From Marinibacterium anthonyi (GTDB lineage Bacteria > Pseudomonadota > Alphaproteobacteria > Rhodobacterales > Rhodobacteraceae), in assembly GCA_003217735.2 (NCBI GenBank), contig CP031585.1, positions 4,699,501-4,763,500 on the forward strand: DNA of 64,000 bases, given 5' to 3'. The notes beneath the pieces are model-generated. The model saw only the letters and a list, made by a program, of their open reading frames with translations. It ran no database searches and was not told the DNA's origin. The stretch's first letter is position 1, and every line of letters begins with the position of its first letter. A program made the translations under genes and the position numbers. Of this stretch, positions 34,041 through 43,114 are shown in pieces.

Positions 34041-35096
34041 TTAGAAGCCCGCCTTGATGCGTTCGAATTCCTTCAGCATCCTGGATTCGAGCGCCGGATC
34101 GACCGCGTCGAAGAACAGGCTGCCGTCGAAGAAGCTGGCCGGGTCGTCAAAGCCGTACTGGGCGACCAGTTCGGGATCCGAGATCGGGAAGGCATCGGCA
34201 TTGGCGTGCGGATAGCCCCAGTTTTCGATGATGTACTTGCCGCTTTCGGCCGCGCTGAGGGCGTTCAGCATGTCATAGACCTGATCGTCCGGCGCGGTGG
34301 AGGATTTCAGCCGCACGTAGCCGCAGACCCAGGTGGCGACGCCCTTGTCGACGTCGCGCATCATCTTGGCGGGCGTGTCGTTCCAGATCAGGTTCAGTTC
34401 CGACTGGTTCCAGGCCCAGCCCATGTCCAGTTCGCCCGACGCCATCGCCTGGTCCATCTGGCCGGCGTCGGACCAGTAGAAGCGCACGTTGGGATGGATC
34501 GCGCGCAGGAAATCGGAGGCCTCCTGGAATTCCGCGTCGGTCAGTTTCGTGTAATCGGCGCCGTGGCCGGTGGCCAGCGAGGCCAGCGCATAGGCCGACG
34601 ACGCGGAATCGGGGATGGCGATCTTGCCCTGGTAGGCGGGATCGGCCAGCAGCTGCAGCGAGATCTTGTCGTCCGGGATCATGTCGGTGCGATAGATCAG
34701 CCCGGTGTTGCCCCATTCGAAGGGCATCATGTACAGCTTGCCGTCCAGCATGATGCCGTCGACATCCTTGATTTCCGGCAGCATCCTGTCCCAGTTGGTC
34801 AGCCTTGCGGGATCCAGCGGCTGGATCAGGTCGGCGGCGACCCATTTGCGCACGGCATCCGAACAGGGGTGCACCAGGTCGGCGGTAAAGCCCGACTGCA
34901 GCTTGGTATAGGCCTCTTCGGTGCTGCCGAAGAAGGTGAAGGACGGCGCTTCGCCATATTTCTGGACGTAGTCGCCGAAGAAGCCCGGGTCTTCGTAGCC
35001 GGACCAGTCGAAGACGGTCAGGTCGGCGCCGTCGGCGATGGCGGCGGCCGGCAGCGCCATGGCCAGTGCGATCGCACTGATGGACAGATGTTTCAT
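34041..35096 (-). CDS. PotD/PotF-like periplasmic binding protein
   Basis: 351 residues, signal peptide (ISAIALAMALPAAAIADG) then a polyamine-type binding fold starting LTVFDWSGYEDPGFF. Aromatic residues such as F/W/Y in PFEWGNTGLIYRTD, FYWSDAG and MGWAWNQSE could form a cation-binding cage. PotD-family members bind polyamines, quaternary amines or other cations. ATG 35096 follows CAGGGGGAAGACC; the seven-residue extension to 35117 is not needed. It feeds the PotABC-like transporter encoded just upstream. Confidence 0.92.
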   Translation of the reverse strand: MKHLSISAIALAMALPAAAIADGADLTVFDWSGYEDPGFFGDYVQKYGEAPSFTFFGSTEEAYTKLQSGFTADLVHPCSDAVRKWVAADLIQPLDPARLTNWDRMLPEIKDVDGIMLDGKLYMMPFEWGNTGLIYRTDMIPDDKISLQLLADPAYQGKIAIPDSASSAYALASLATGHGADYTKLTDAEFQEASDFLRAIHPNVRFYWSDAGQMDQAMASGELDMGWAWNQSELNLIWNDTPAKMMRDVDKGVATWVCGYVRLKSSTAPDDQVYDMLNALSAAESGKYIIENWGYPHANADAFPISDPELVAQYGFDDPASFFDGSLFFDAVDPALESRMLKEFERIKAGF

Positions 35097-35113
35097 GGTC
35101 TTCCCCCTGTTTT

Positions 35114-36211
35114 TCATGTGTTGTCCGCGCCCAGGTCGATGACCGACGCGCCCTGAACCCCCAGCCAGACCCTGTCGCCGGGCTGAAAGTCGACCGTGTG
35201 GAAATAATTCGGGACCGAGGCCGCGATGGGGGTTTCGACCCCCTCGACCGTGACGTGGTAGTGGACGTTTTCGCCGTAGAAGGCGACGTCGCGGACCGTG
35301 CCCGGGATGGTGACGTCGTAATCGGGCGGCGGGGCGGTGGCGATCTCGATCTGTTCGGGCCGGATGCCCAGCAGGATGCGCGCGCCGCTGGTGGCGACGT
35401 TGGGATTCCTGTTGATCGTCAGGCCGCTGAAGCAGGGCGCGGTGACGGTCAGCGTCTCGCCGGTCTCTGCCATGACATCGGCGGGCAGGAAGTTCATTTC
35501 GCCGATGAAACTGGCCACCTCGCGGGATCCGGGGCGGGCGTACAGCACTTCGGGCCGGTCCACCTGCACCAGCTTGCCCTGGAACATCACGCCGATGCGG
35601 TCGGACATGGTCATCGCCTCGTACTGGTCGTGGGTGACCATGACGAAGGTGATGCCCAGCGACCGCTGCAGGCGGCGCATTTCGAACTGCATCTGTTCGC
35701 GCAGCTTCTTGTCCAGCGCCGACAGCGGTTCGTCCAGCAACAGCACCTTGGGCCGCATCACCAGCGCCCGGGCCAGCGCGACCCGCTGGCGCTGGCCGCC
35801 GGACAATTCCGTCGCGCCGCGTTTCTGCAGCCCGTCAAGTTCCACCATCTGCAGCGCCTCGCGCACTCGGGTGTCGATATCGGCGCGCGAAATGCCCCGG
35901 TTGCGCAACCCATAGGCCACGTTGTCGCCGACGTTCAGGTGCGGGAAGATCGCGTAGCTTTGGAACACCATGTTGGTGGGCCGCTTGTTGGCCGGGATGC
36001 CGGCCATGTCCTGCCCGTCGATGCGGATCGTGCCGTCGGACGGGTCCTGGAACCCGGCGATCATGCGCAGAACCGTGGTCTTGCCGCAGCCCGAGGGCCC
36101 CAGCAGCGAGAAGAATTCGCCCTCCTTCAGGTCCAGCGTCAGGCTGTCGACCGCGTGGTAGGTGCCGAACCATTTCTGCACGTCGGTCAGGGTGATGATG
36201 TGGGGGTTCAT
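35114..36211 (-). CDS. PotA-like ABC transporter ATPase
   Basis: 365 residues with Walker A GPSGCGKTT, signature LSGGQRQRVALARALV, Walker B VLLLDEPLSALDKKLREQM, H-loop THDQYEA, and a C-terminal TOBE domain from about 285. The LDKKLREQMQ text is typical of PotA. Start ATG 36211 overlaps the upstream permease stop by four bases. Confidence 0.95.
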   Translation of the reverse strand: MNPHIITLTDVQKWFGTYHAVDSLTLDLKEGEFFSLLGPSGCGKTTVLRMIAGFQDPSDGTIRIDGQDMAGIPANKRPTNMVFQSYAIFPHLNVGDNVAYGLRNRGISRADIDTRVREALQMVELDGLQKRGATELSGGQRQRVALARALVMRPKVLLLDEPLSALDKKLREQMQFEMRRLQRSLGITFVMVTHDQYEAMTMSDRIGVMFQGKLVQVDRPEVLYARPGSREVASFIGEMNFLPADVMAETGETLTVTAPCFSGLTINRNPNVATSGARILLGIRPEQIEIATAPPPDYDVTIPGTVRDVAFYGENVHYHVTVEGVETPIAASVPNYFHTVDFQPGDRVWLGVQGASVIDLGADNT

Positions 36212-37005
36212 CGGGGGCCTCGCACAAGCTTGCCGGTGGCCCGGCGGCGGACGGTTTCGGCGATCACCAGCATCAGGACCGAGGCCAGCAACAAAAGCGA
36301 TCCCAGCGCCAGCGTGCTGGGCAGCTTGGCGGGAAAGCGGATCTGGCTCCAGATGTAGACGGGCAGCGTGGGCTGGTTACCGGACAGGAAGAAGGCCAGG
36401 ACGAATTCGTCGAAGCTGACCGTGAAGGTGACCAGCAGGCTGGACACGATGCCGGGCGCGACGATGGGCAGGGTCACGCGGCGAAACACCCCCCACGTGG
36501 TGGACCCAAGGTCTAAGGCGGCTTCTTCCAGCGCGACGTCGAAATCGTCGAAGGCGGATTTCAGGATGGAAACGGCGAACGGCAGCGCCAGGAAGGTGTG
36601 GCCCAGGATCACCGTGCCCAGCGAGGGTTTCAGCCCGATGGTCAGGAACAGCACCAGCATGGAAGACGCCACGATGATGCCCGGCACCACCAGCGGCAGC
36701 ATGACGATGCCTTCCGAAACCTCCCTGCCCCGGAAGCGGTAACGCACGTAGGCGCGGGCCGCGAACAGGCCCATGGCGGTGGCGGCGCAGGCGGTGGTGG
36801 CACCGACGACGAGGGAATTCATCAACGCGCGCAGCAACGTGTCCTGGTCGCCCAGCTGGCGATACCATTCCAGCGTCCAGCCCTTGATCGGAAAGGCGAC
36901 GATGGTGCCGTCGTTGAAGGAAAACAGCGGCAGGAACAGGACCGGGATATACAGGAACGCCAGGTACAGGAACGCATAGGTGCGAAGCGAGAGGAGCCGT
37001 GTCAT
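36208..37005 (-). CDS. PotC-like ABC permease
   Basis: 265 residues, about six helices, with an EAA-type loop (EEAALDLGSTTWGVFRRVTLP). The FSFNDGTIVAFPIKGWTLEWY segment after the first helix is characteristic of PotC. ATG 37005 overlaps the upstream permease stop by four bases. Confidence 0.94.
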   Translation of the reverse strand: MTRLLSLRTYAFLYLAFLYIPVLFLPLFSFNDGTIVAFPIKGWTLEWYRQLGDQDTLLRALMNSLVVGATTACAATAMGLFAARAYVRYRFRGREVSEGIVMLPLVVPGIIVASSMLVLFLTIGLKPSLGTVILGHTFLALPFAVSILKSAFDDFDVALEEAALDLGSTTWGVFRRVTLPIVAPGIVSSLLVTFTVSFDEFVLAFFLSGNQPTLPVYIWSQIRFPAKLPSTLALGSLLLLASVLMLVIAETVRRRATGKLVRGPR

Positions 37006-37874
37006 CGGATCTGTCTCCGCAATCCGTTCATGCCCAGCACGAAAAGCATGGCGACGAAGCCGACGGCCAGCATGGCCAGCAGCGACAGCGTGGCGCCCAG
37101 AGGCCAGTCGTTGGCGGCGCCGAACTGCACCTGGATGAGGTTGGCGATCATCTTGCCCGAGGATCCGCCGACCAGCGACGGCGTCACGTAATCGCCCACG
37201 GTGGGGATGAAGATGATCAGGCTGGCGGCGATGATGCCGGGCATCGTCAGCGGCAGGGTGATCCGCACGAACCGTTCGAACGCCGAATTGCCAAGGTCGG
37301 TGGCGGCTTCCAGCAGGGCCGGGTCGATCTTCTGGATCGACACGAAGATCGGCAGGATCGCGAAGGGCGCCCAGGCGTGGGCCAGCGTCAGGACCACGGC
37401 GAATTCGTTGTACAAAAGAAAGGTCAGCGGCTCGTCGATCAGCCCAAGGCCCAGAAGGGCGGAATTCAGCACGCCGTTGAAGCCCAGGATCAGCTTCCAC
37501 GCGAAGACCCGCAACAGGTAGCTGGACCAGAAGGGGATGGTGATCAGCAACAGCCACAGGGTCTTCTTTCGCGCCTTCACGGCGATGAAATAGGCGATCG
37601 GATAGGCCAGGGCCACGGTGGCCACGGTCACCGCGCCGGCGATCCAGATCGACCGGATCATCAGGTGGCGCACCAGCGGATCGGTGAATGCCTCCCGGTA
37701 ATTGGCCAGCGTCGGGGTGCGGTCGATGTCGACATAGGTCTGCGTCCAGAGCGAATAGGCCACCAGGATCATCAGCGGCACCGCCACCAGAACCGCGACG
37801 TACAGCGTCGCGGGCGCGGCCTGGGTCATGCCCCGGCTGGCGTCCGATCTCTGGCTTGCGGGCGTCTCGGTCAC
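37002..37874 (-). CDS. PotB-like ABC permease
   Basis: 290-residue permease with the PotB-like order: first helix, periplasmic loop (YVDIDRTPTLANYREAFTDP), YLLRVFAWKLILGFNGVLN and an EAA loop (LLEAATDLGNSAFERFVRITLP). The first codon is GTG 37874; an in-frame ATG at 37829, closer to the first helix, is an alternative. First gene of the six-gene importer/catabolism operon. Confidence 0.92.
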   Translation of the reverse strand: MTETPASQRSDASRGMTQAAPATLYVAVLVAVPLMILVAYSLWTQTYVDIDRTPTLANYREAFTDPLVRHLMIRSIWIAGAVTVATVALAYPIAYFIAVKARKKTLWLLLITIPFWSSYLLRVFAWKLILGFNGVLNSALLGLGLIDEPLTFLLYNEFAVVLTLAHAWAPFAILPIFVSIQKIDPALLEAATDLGNSAFERFVRITLPLTMPGIIAASLIIFIPTVGDYVTPSLVGGSSGKMIANLIQVQFGAANDWPLGATLSLLAMLAVGFVAMLFVLGMNGLRRQIR

Positions 37875-37918
37875 GGTTTTGGACTCACGGTACGTCTGTC
37901 TCCGGCGGGCTGGCGCAT

Positions 37919-37942
37919 CTTAATGGACGATCGTCCATTAAG
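37919..37942. promoter_or_regulatory. Perfect 24-bp palindrome, TetR/BetI-type operator
   Basis: CTTAATGGACGA is followed immediately by its reverse complement TCGTCCATTAAG. It lies 44 bp before the potB-like start and 74 bp before the tetR-like start, in the divergent promoter region, which is the expected place for a TetR autoregulatory operator. Confidence 0.8.
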
Positions 37943-38016
37943 GATTGAGCGGCGGGCAGGCTTGTGTCAATCTTCTTGCTTGTCAGCCCAGCCCGGCTGA
38001 CCCGACGGAGACCAGA

Positions 38017-38691
38017 TTGGCGGCAGCAAGAGACACGTCCGACGACAAGCTTTCGGGCAATGCCCCCGGGGAAAGTTCCCAGACGCACAGTCGGGACCCC
38101 AAAAGGAACCGGCGCCTGCTGGTGCAGGCGACGCTGGATTCAGTGGCCGAAGACGGGATAACGGACACCACCGTGTCGGCGATCATCAAGCGCGCCGGGC
38201 TGTCGCGGGGGATGATCCACCTGCATTTCGGCGGCAAGGACGGGCTGCTTGTGGCGGCGGCCGAGGCGTTCAGCGACTGCTATTTCGAAGAGATGCAGCG
38301 CCAGTTGGCCCGCGCCGGTGACACGCCCGAGGCGGTGATCACGGCGGTGATCCGCGCCGACCTGAGCCCCGAGATCATGAACGAACGGGCGGTGGCGATC
38401 TGGCACGGGTTCCGGGGCGAAAGCCGCACCAACACGGCCATCGCGCGCTACAGCGACACCCGCGACATGCGCCTGCGCGAGACGATCTTTCGCGCCTTCC
38501 TGGCTCTGTTGGACGGCGACAGCCACACCGCGAACGAAGTCACGCTGGGCACGCTGGCCATGATGGAAGGCATGTGGACCGATTACCTGACCCACCCCGA
38601 CCGGTTTTCCCGCGACACCGCCGTGCGCATCATCATGCGCTTTCTGGGCGGTGTCGTGCCGGGGCATTTCCGGATCGATCCTCAGACCTGA
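38017..38691 (+). CDS. TetR-family regulator, BetI-like
   Basis: About 224 residues. The TetR helix-turn-helix is TVSAIIKRAGLSRGMIHLHFGGKDGLL, preceded by RRLLVQATLDSVAEDG, reminiscent of BetI. The frame opens at 37945 (TTG), but TTG 38017 has GGAG at 38007-38010 with good spacing, so I use it. Its end overlaps the convergent MsbA-like gene by 10 bp. It most likely represses the divergent amine uptake and demethylation operon in the absence of substrate. Confidence 0.9.
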   Translation: MAAARDTSDDKLSGNAPGESSQTHSRDPKRNRRLLVQATLDSVAEDGITDTTVSAIIKRAGLSRGMIHLHFGGKDGLLVAAAEAFSDCYFEEMQRQLARAGDTPEAVITAVIRADLSPEIMNERAVAIWHGFRGESRTNTAIARYSDTRDMRLRETIFRAFLALLDGDSHTANEVTLGTLAMMEGMWTDYLTHPDRFSRDTAVRIIMRFLGGVVPGHFRIDPQT

Positions 38692-40367
38692 ACCGATACC
38701 TCGGACGCGATCAGGTGGCGGCCCCGGTCGACGATGCGGCCCTGGTCGAGCTTCAGCACCTCGTCCGCGTCTTCGAGCGTGGAGAGGCGATGCGCGATGA
38801 CCAGCGTGGTGCGGCCAACCGACAGGCGTTCCAGCGCGGCCTGGATCTCCTTCTCGGTCTCGCGGTCAAGGGCCGAGGTGGCTTCGTCCAGCAGCAGGAT
38901 CGGCGGGTCCTTCAGGAAGACCCGCGCAATGGCCACCCGCTGGCGCTGACCGCCCGAGAGCATCACGCCGCGTTCGCCGACCACGGTGTCCAGCCCTTCG
39001 GGCAGGCTTTCGACCAGCGGCCCCAGCTGGGCCAGATCGACGGCCTTCATCACCTCGGCATCGGTGGCGCCCAGCTTGCCATAGGCGATGTTCTCGCGCA
39101 GCGTGCCGCCGAACAGGAACAGTTCCTGCGACACCAGGCCGATCTGGTTCCTGAGCGAGGCCAGCGTCATCTGCGCCAGCGGAATGCCGTCGATGCGGAC
39201 CTCTCCGGCGGTCGGTTCGTAGAACCGCGGCACCAGCGCCATCACCGTCGACTTGCCCGCGCCCGAGGGCCCGATCAGCGCCACGGTCTTGCCGGCGGGC
39301 ACCGTCAGCGAAATGTCGTGCAGCACCGGGCGGGTTTCGTCATAGGCGAAACTGACGCGGTCAAAGACGATCTCGCCCTTCAGCGCGGGCGCTTCGCGGG
39401 CATCCGGGGCATCGGCGATGTCGGCCTCGGTCGCCAGCAGGGACATGTAGCGGCGGAACCCGGCGATGCCGCGCGGATAGGTTTCAACCACGGCGGCGAT
39501 CTTTTCCAGCGGGCGGAAGAAGACGCCGACCAGCAGCAGGAAGCCGATGAAGGCCCCCGTGGTCAGCGTGCCGTTCAGCACATAGACCGCGCCCGCCACC
39601 ATCACCGCCACCTGCACGAACCGCAGGCCCATGTAGTGGATCGCGGACGAGCTGGCCATGATCCGGTACGCCTGCAGCTTTGTGTTGCGGTAACCGTGGT
39701 TGTCGGCGGCGAACAGCTTTTCCTCGTGGCTTTCATTGGCGAAGGCCTGGACGATGCGGATCCCGCCGATGGCTTCTTCCAGACGCACGTTGAAGGCGCC
39801 GACGCGGCCATAGATCTCTTGCCAGGCATAGGTCATCCGGGCGCCGAAGACGACGACCAGCCAGACCATCAGCGGCAGGATCACGGCGGTGATCAGCGCC
39901 AGCGGCAGGTGCAGGAAGGCCATCAGGATGAAGGCGCCGATGAAGGTCATGATCGCGATGAACATGTCCTCGGGGCCGTGGTGGGCGACTTCGCCGATTT
40001 CCTCCAGGTCGCGGGTGACCTGGGCCACGACCTTGCCGGTGGCCGCCTTGTCGTACCAGCGCCAGCTGAGCCTGGTCAGGTGGGCAAAGGCGCGGCGGCG
40101 CATCTCGGTCTCGATGTTGATGCCCAGCATGTGGCCCCAGTAGATCACGATCGCCATCAGCCCGGTGTTGAAGATGTAGATGGCGATCAGCCCGACGGCG
40201 GCCAGGATCGTCAGCCGCAGGTCCCCCAGCGGCAGCAGGTGGTCGATGAAGGCGGTGATCGCCAGCGGGAAGGCCAGTTCCAGCAGGCCCGAGACGACGG
40301 CACAGCCGAAATCCACCCAGAACAGTTTCATGTGCGGACGGTAGTAGGAGAAGAACTGGCGAAGCAT
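38682..40367 (-). CDS. MsbA-like ABC exporter (fused permease and ATPase)
   Basis: 561 residues: six helices (about 15-300) with VIYWGHMLGINIETEMRRRAFAHLTRLSWRWYD in the first cytoplasmic loop, then an ATPase with Walker A GPSGAGKST, signature MLSGGQRQRVAIARVF and Walker B ILLLDEATSALDRETEKEI. It forms a homodimeric exporter of lipids, drugs or siderophores. It starts 21 bp after fhuC on the same strand, so it may be part of the siderophore operon; export of a siderophore or its breakdown product is possible, but the family alone does not show this. Confidence 0.92.
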   Translation of the reverse strand: MLRQFFSYYRPHMKLFWVDFGCAVVSGLLELAFPLAITAFIDHLLPLGDLRLTILAAVGLIAIYIFNTGLMAIVIYWGHMLGINIETEMRRRAFAHLTRLSWRWYDKAATGKVVAQVTRDLEEIGEVAHHGPEDMFIAIMTFIGAFILMAFLHLPLALITAVILPLMVWLVVVFGARMTYAWQEIYGRVGAFNVRLEEAIGGIRIVQAFANESHEEKLFAADNHGYRNTKLQAYRIMASSSAIHYMGLRFVQVAVMVAGAVYVLNGTLTTGAFIGFLLLVGVFFRPLEKIAAVVETYPRGIAGFRRYMSLLATEADIADAPDAREAPALKGEIVFDRVSFAYDETRPVLHDISLTVPAGKTVALIGPSGAGKSTVMALVPRFYEPTAGEVRIDGIPLAQMTLASLRNQIGLVSQELFLFGGTLRENIAYGKLGATDAEVMKAVDLAQLGPLVESLPEGLDTVVGERGVMLSGGQRQRVAIARVFLKDPPILLLDEATSALDRETEKEIQAALERLSVGRTTLVIAHRLSTLEDADEVLKLDQGRIVDRGRHLIASEVSVQV

Positions 40368-40388
40368 TGGGCGGACTCGGTCTTTGGG

Positions 40389-41156
40389 TCAGTGCGGCAG
40401 GGCGACGGGGGTGCCATCGGCGCGGCTCAGCATCTCCATGGAGACACCGTAGATGCGCTGCAAGGCATCGGCGGTCAGAATCTGGCCCGGGGGCCCCTGA
40501 AGCGCCAGTTGGCCCGCCGAGAGGGCGACAATGTGATCACAATAACGCGCCGCCATGTTGAGATCATGAAGCACGACGATGACGGATCGTTGATGGTCCC
40601 GCGTCAGGCGTTTGACAAGGTCCAGCACCTCGACCTGGTGGGCGATGTCCAGCGCCGAGATCGGTTCGTCCAGCAACAGGCACCCGGCCTCCTGGGCGAC
40701 CAGCATGGCAAGCCAGGCGCGTTGAGCCTCGCCGCCGGACATGGTGTCGACCTGTCGGTGGCGCATGTCGGTCAGGCCGCAAGACTGCAGCGCGGTTTCG
40801 ATGGCGGCGCGGTCCTTCGGCCCCGGACGGCCAAGCGCGCCGTGCCAGGGGTAGCGGCCAAGCGCGACAAGTTCCTCGACCAGCATGCCTTCGGCGGGCG
40901 GCGTGTGCTGGGGCATGTAGGCCAGGCGGCGGGCATGGTCGCGGGCGGGCCAGTCGTGCAGCGGCCTGCCGTCGAAGGTGATGCGCCCCTGCCCGGTGAT
41001 CTGGCGCGACAGCAGCTTCAGCAGGGTGGATTTGCCCGACCCGTTGTGCCCGATCAGCCCGATCATGCGGCCCTTGGGCAGGGTCAGCGTCAGCCCGTCC
41101 AGCAGGCGGCGACCGGGGACGTCATAGGTGAGGGTTTCAATGTCGAACAGGGTCAT
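40389..41156 (-). CDS. fhuC: Fe3+-hydroxamate-type ABC ATPase
   Basis: 255 residues: Walker A GHNGSGKST, signature MSGGEAQRAWLAMLVAQ, Walker B CLLLDEPISALDIAHQVEVLDL and H-loop VLHDLNMAARY. The FhuC subfamily text AYMPQHTPPAEGMLVEELVALGRYPWHG is present. ATG 41156 overlaps the fhuB-type stop by four bases. Confidence 0.94.
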   Translation of the reverse strand: MTLFDIETLTYDVPGRRLLDGLTLTLPKGRMIGLIGHNGSGKSTLLKLLSRQITGQGRITFDGRPLHDWPARDHARRLAYMPQHTPPAEGMLVEELVALGRYPWHGALGRPGPKDRAAIETALQSCGLTDMRHRQVDTMSGGEAQRAWLAMLVAQEAGCLLLDEPISALDIAHQVEVLDLVKRLTRDHQRSVIVVLHDLNMAARYCDHIVALSAGQLALQGPPGQILTADALQRIYGVSMEMLSRADGTPVALPH

Positions 41157-43114
41157 CGGGCACGTCTCAGCATCAGCCAGACCAGCCAGGGCGCGCCCAG
41201 GAGCGACGCGAAAAGGCCGAGCGGCAGGTCATAGGGAAAGCTTGCCATCCGCGCGCCGAAATCCGACGCGAGCATGAGCGCGGCGCCGATCAGGACGCTT
41301 CCGGCAAGGTGGCCGGACACCCGGGCCAGGCCAAGGCGACGGGCCAGGTGCGGGGCCATGAGGCCGACAAAGGACAGCGGGCCGACAAGGATCGTGGCCG
41401 CGCCGGTGGCGATGCCGGCGGCAAGGATGATGCCCAGACGGGCAAGGCCAAGGGGAACGCCGAGGCTGCGCGCGATGGGGCCGCCCAAGGGCAGGATCGT
41501 CAGCCAGCGGGTCATGGCGAGGCAGGCCGCCATCAGGATCAGGAGGATGGCCAGCAGGGCGATGGCGCCGGACGCCGTCAGCGCCGAGGCGGAGCCGGAC
41601 AGCCAGGCGAGGATGGCGAAGCTGCGCATGGTGCCGGCGGCCATGATGGCCGACAGGATCGCGGTGGCAAGGGCCGACACGGCGATGCCCGCCAGCAGCA
41701 CCCGTTCGGGGCCCATGTCCCTGCGCAGAACGTGATACGCCACCAGCGCCAGCGCGGCGGCGCCCCCTGCCCCCGCGCCCGCGGTCAGGGCCAGCGTCGT
41801 GGGGCCGGCGGCGGTGAAGATCACCGCCGCGTAGCCGATGGCGGCCCCGCCCGACACGCCAAGGACTTCCGGTGACGCCAGCGGATTGGCGGTGAGGCGC
41901 TGCAAAAGCGCGCCGGCCAGGGCCAGCAGGCCGCCCGCCGAGGCGGCGCCGATCAGGCGGGGCAAGCGGTTGGGCAGGAAATCGCGCGCCGTATCCAAGT
42001 CCAGCAGCCACCAGCCGTCGGGGAGCCGGCCGATCATGGCCAGCGCCACGGTGCCCACGGCGATCAGGACACCGAGTGTGGTGAGCAGGCGGGCGGGATG
42101 TGTGCGGCGCAGGATCAGCGCTTCGGTGGCCGGCGGGGCGGCGTTTCTGAGGCGGGGAAGAAGGGCCAGCAGCAGGGGGCCGCCGATCAGGCCGGTGATG
42201 GCGCCGGTGGGAAACATCTCTCCGAAGAGGCCGTTCAGGCTCAGGACCAGCCCATCGGCAAGCGACAGGATCAGCGCGCCTGCGACGGGGGACCAGGTGA
42301 GGATCTGGCTGGAATGGCGGGCCCCCAGTGCCCGGACGGCGGCGGGGGCGGCAAGGCCCACGAAGGCGACAAGGCCCACGGTGGCCGAGACACTAGCCGC
42401 CAGGATCACCGCCAGCATCACGGTCAGCGCCCGGATCACGGCGACGTTCATGCCCAGCGAAGCCGCGCCTTCGGCCCCGATCGACAGCACGCGCAGCGGG
42501 CGGGCGATGAGGGTTGTGGCGATGGCCCCGGCGGCAAGAACGAAGGCCAGGATGGCGGCGGGCGTCCAGCTGGTCTGGACCAGCGATCCGCCGTTCCAGA
42601 TCACCAGCGAGAAGAGGTACTGGCCCTGCGACAGCGTGATCGCGGTCGCCACGGCCGAGGCGAAGAGACCGACCAGCATGCCGCCGATCACCATGGTTAC
42701 CGGGTGAAAGGCGCGGGTCGCGCCCAGCCCCATCACCAGCAAGGCCGCCGCCCCTGCCCCGGCCAGCGCCACGGGCCCGCTGCCCCAGGCCAGCAGGTTC
42801 GGGGCCAGAACGGTCGCCATCACCAGCGCCAGCTGCGCGCCCGAGGAGATGCCGAGCGTGGAGGGATCCGCGACCGGGTTGCGGAAGACGGTTTGCAGAA
42901 GCGCGCCGGACAGGCCCAGCAGGGCGCCGGCCAGAAGGGCCATGAGCCCGCGGGGCATGAGGCCGAAGGCCAGCAGGATCTGGTTCAGCGTCAACGCGTC
43001 GGGATCGAAGGGCGGCAGCGGCCAGGCGGTTGTCAGGACCGTCGCCGCATGGTGCCAGAGCGCCACCGCGACCAGCAGGGCCAGCGCAAGGCAGATTCCC
43101 ATGCGGCGGGTCAT
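41153..43114 (-). CDS. fhuB: Double-length Fe3+-siderophore permease
   Basis: 653 residues, two FecCD permease modules in one chain (about 1-330 and 331-653), each with an RLP(R/L)-type start (GLMPRGLMALLAGALLGLSGALLQ; FLPNRLPRLIGAASAGGLLALAGALLQ) and the ATPase-coupling GLVAFVGLAAP / GPLSFVGLMAPH. The tandem form is characteristic of FhuB. ATG 43114 overlaps the binding-protein stop by four bases; the open frame to 43243 is rejected. Confidence 0.95.
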   Translation of the reverse strand: MTRRMGICLALALLVAVALWHHAATVLTTAWPLPPFDPDALTLNQILLAFGLMPRGLMALLAGALLGLSGALLQTVFRNPVADPSTLGISSGAQLALVMATVLAPNLLAWGSGPVALAGAGAAALLVMGLGATRAFHPVTMVIGGMLVGLFASAVATAITLSQGQYLFSLVIWNGGSLVQTSWTPAAILAFVLAAGAIATTLIARPLRVLSIGAEGAASLGMNVAVIRALTVMLAVILAASVSATVGLVAFVGLAAPAAVRALGARHSSQILTWSPVAGALILSLADGLVLSLNGLFGEMFPTGAITGLIGGPLLLALLPRLRNAAPPATEALILRRTHPARLLTTLGVLIAVGTVALAMIGRLPDGWWLLDLDTARDFLPNRLPRLIGAASAGGLLALAGALLQRLTANPLASPEVLGVSGGAAIGYAAVIFTAAGPTTLALTAGAGAGGAAALALVAYHVLRRDMGPERVLLAGIAVSALATAILSAIMAAGTMRSFAILAWLSGSASALTASGAIALLAILLILMAACLAMTRWLTILPLGGPIARSLGVPLGLARLGIILAAGIATGAATILVGPLSFVGLMAPHLARRLGLARVSGHLAGSVLIGAALMLASDFGARMASFPYDLPLGLFASLLGAPWLVWLMLRRAR

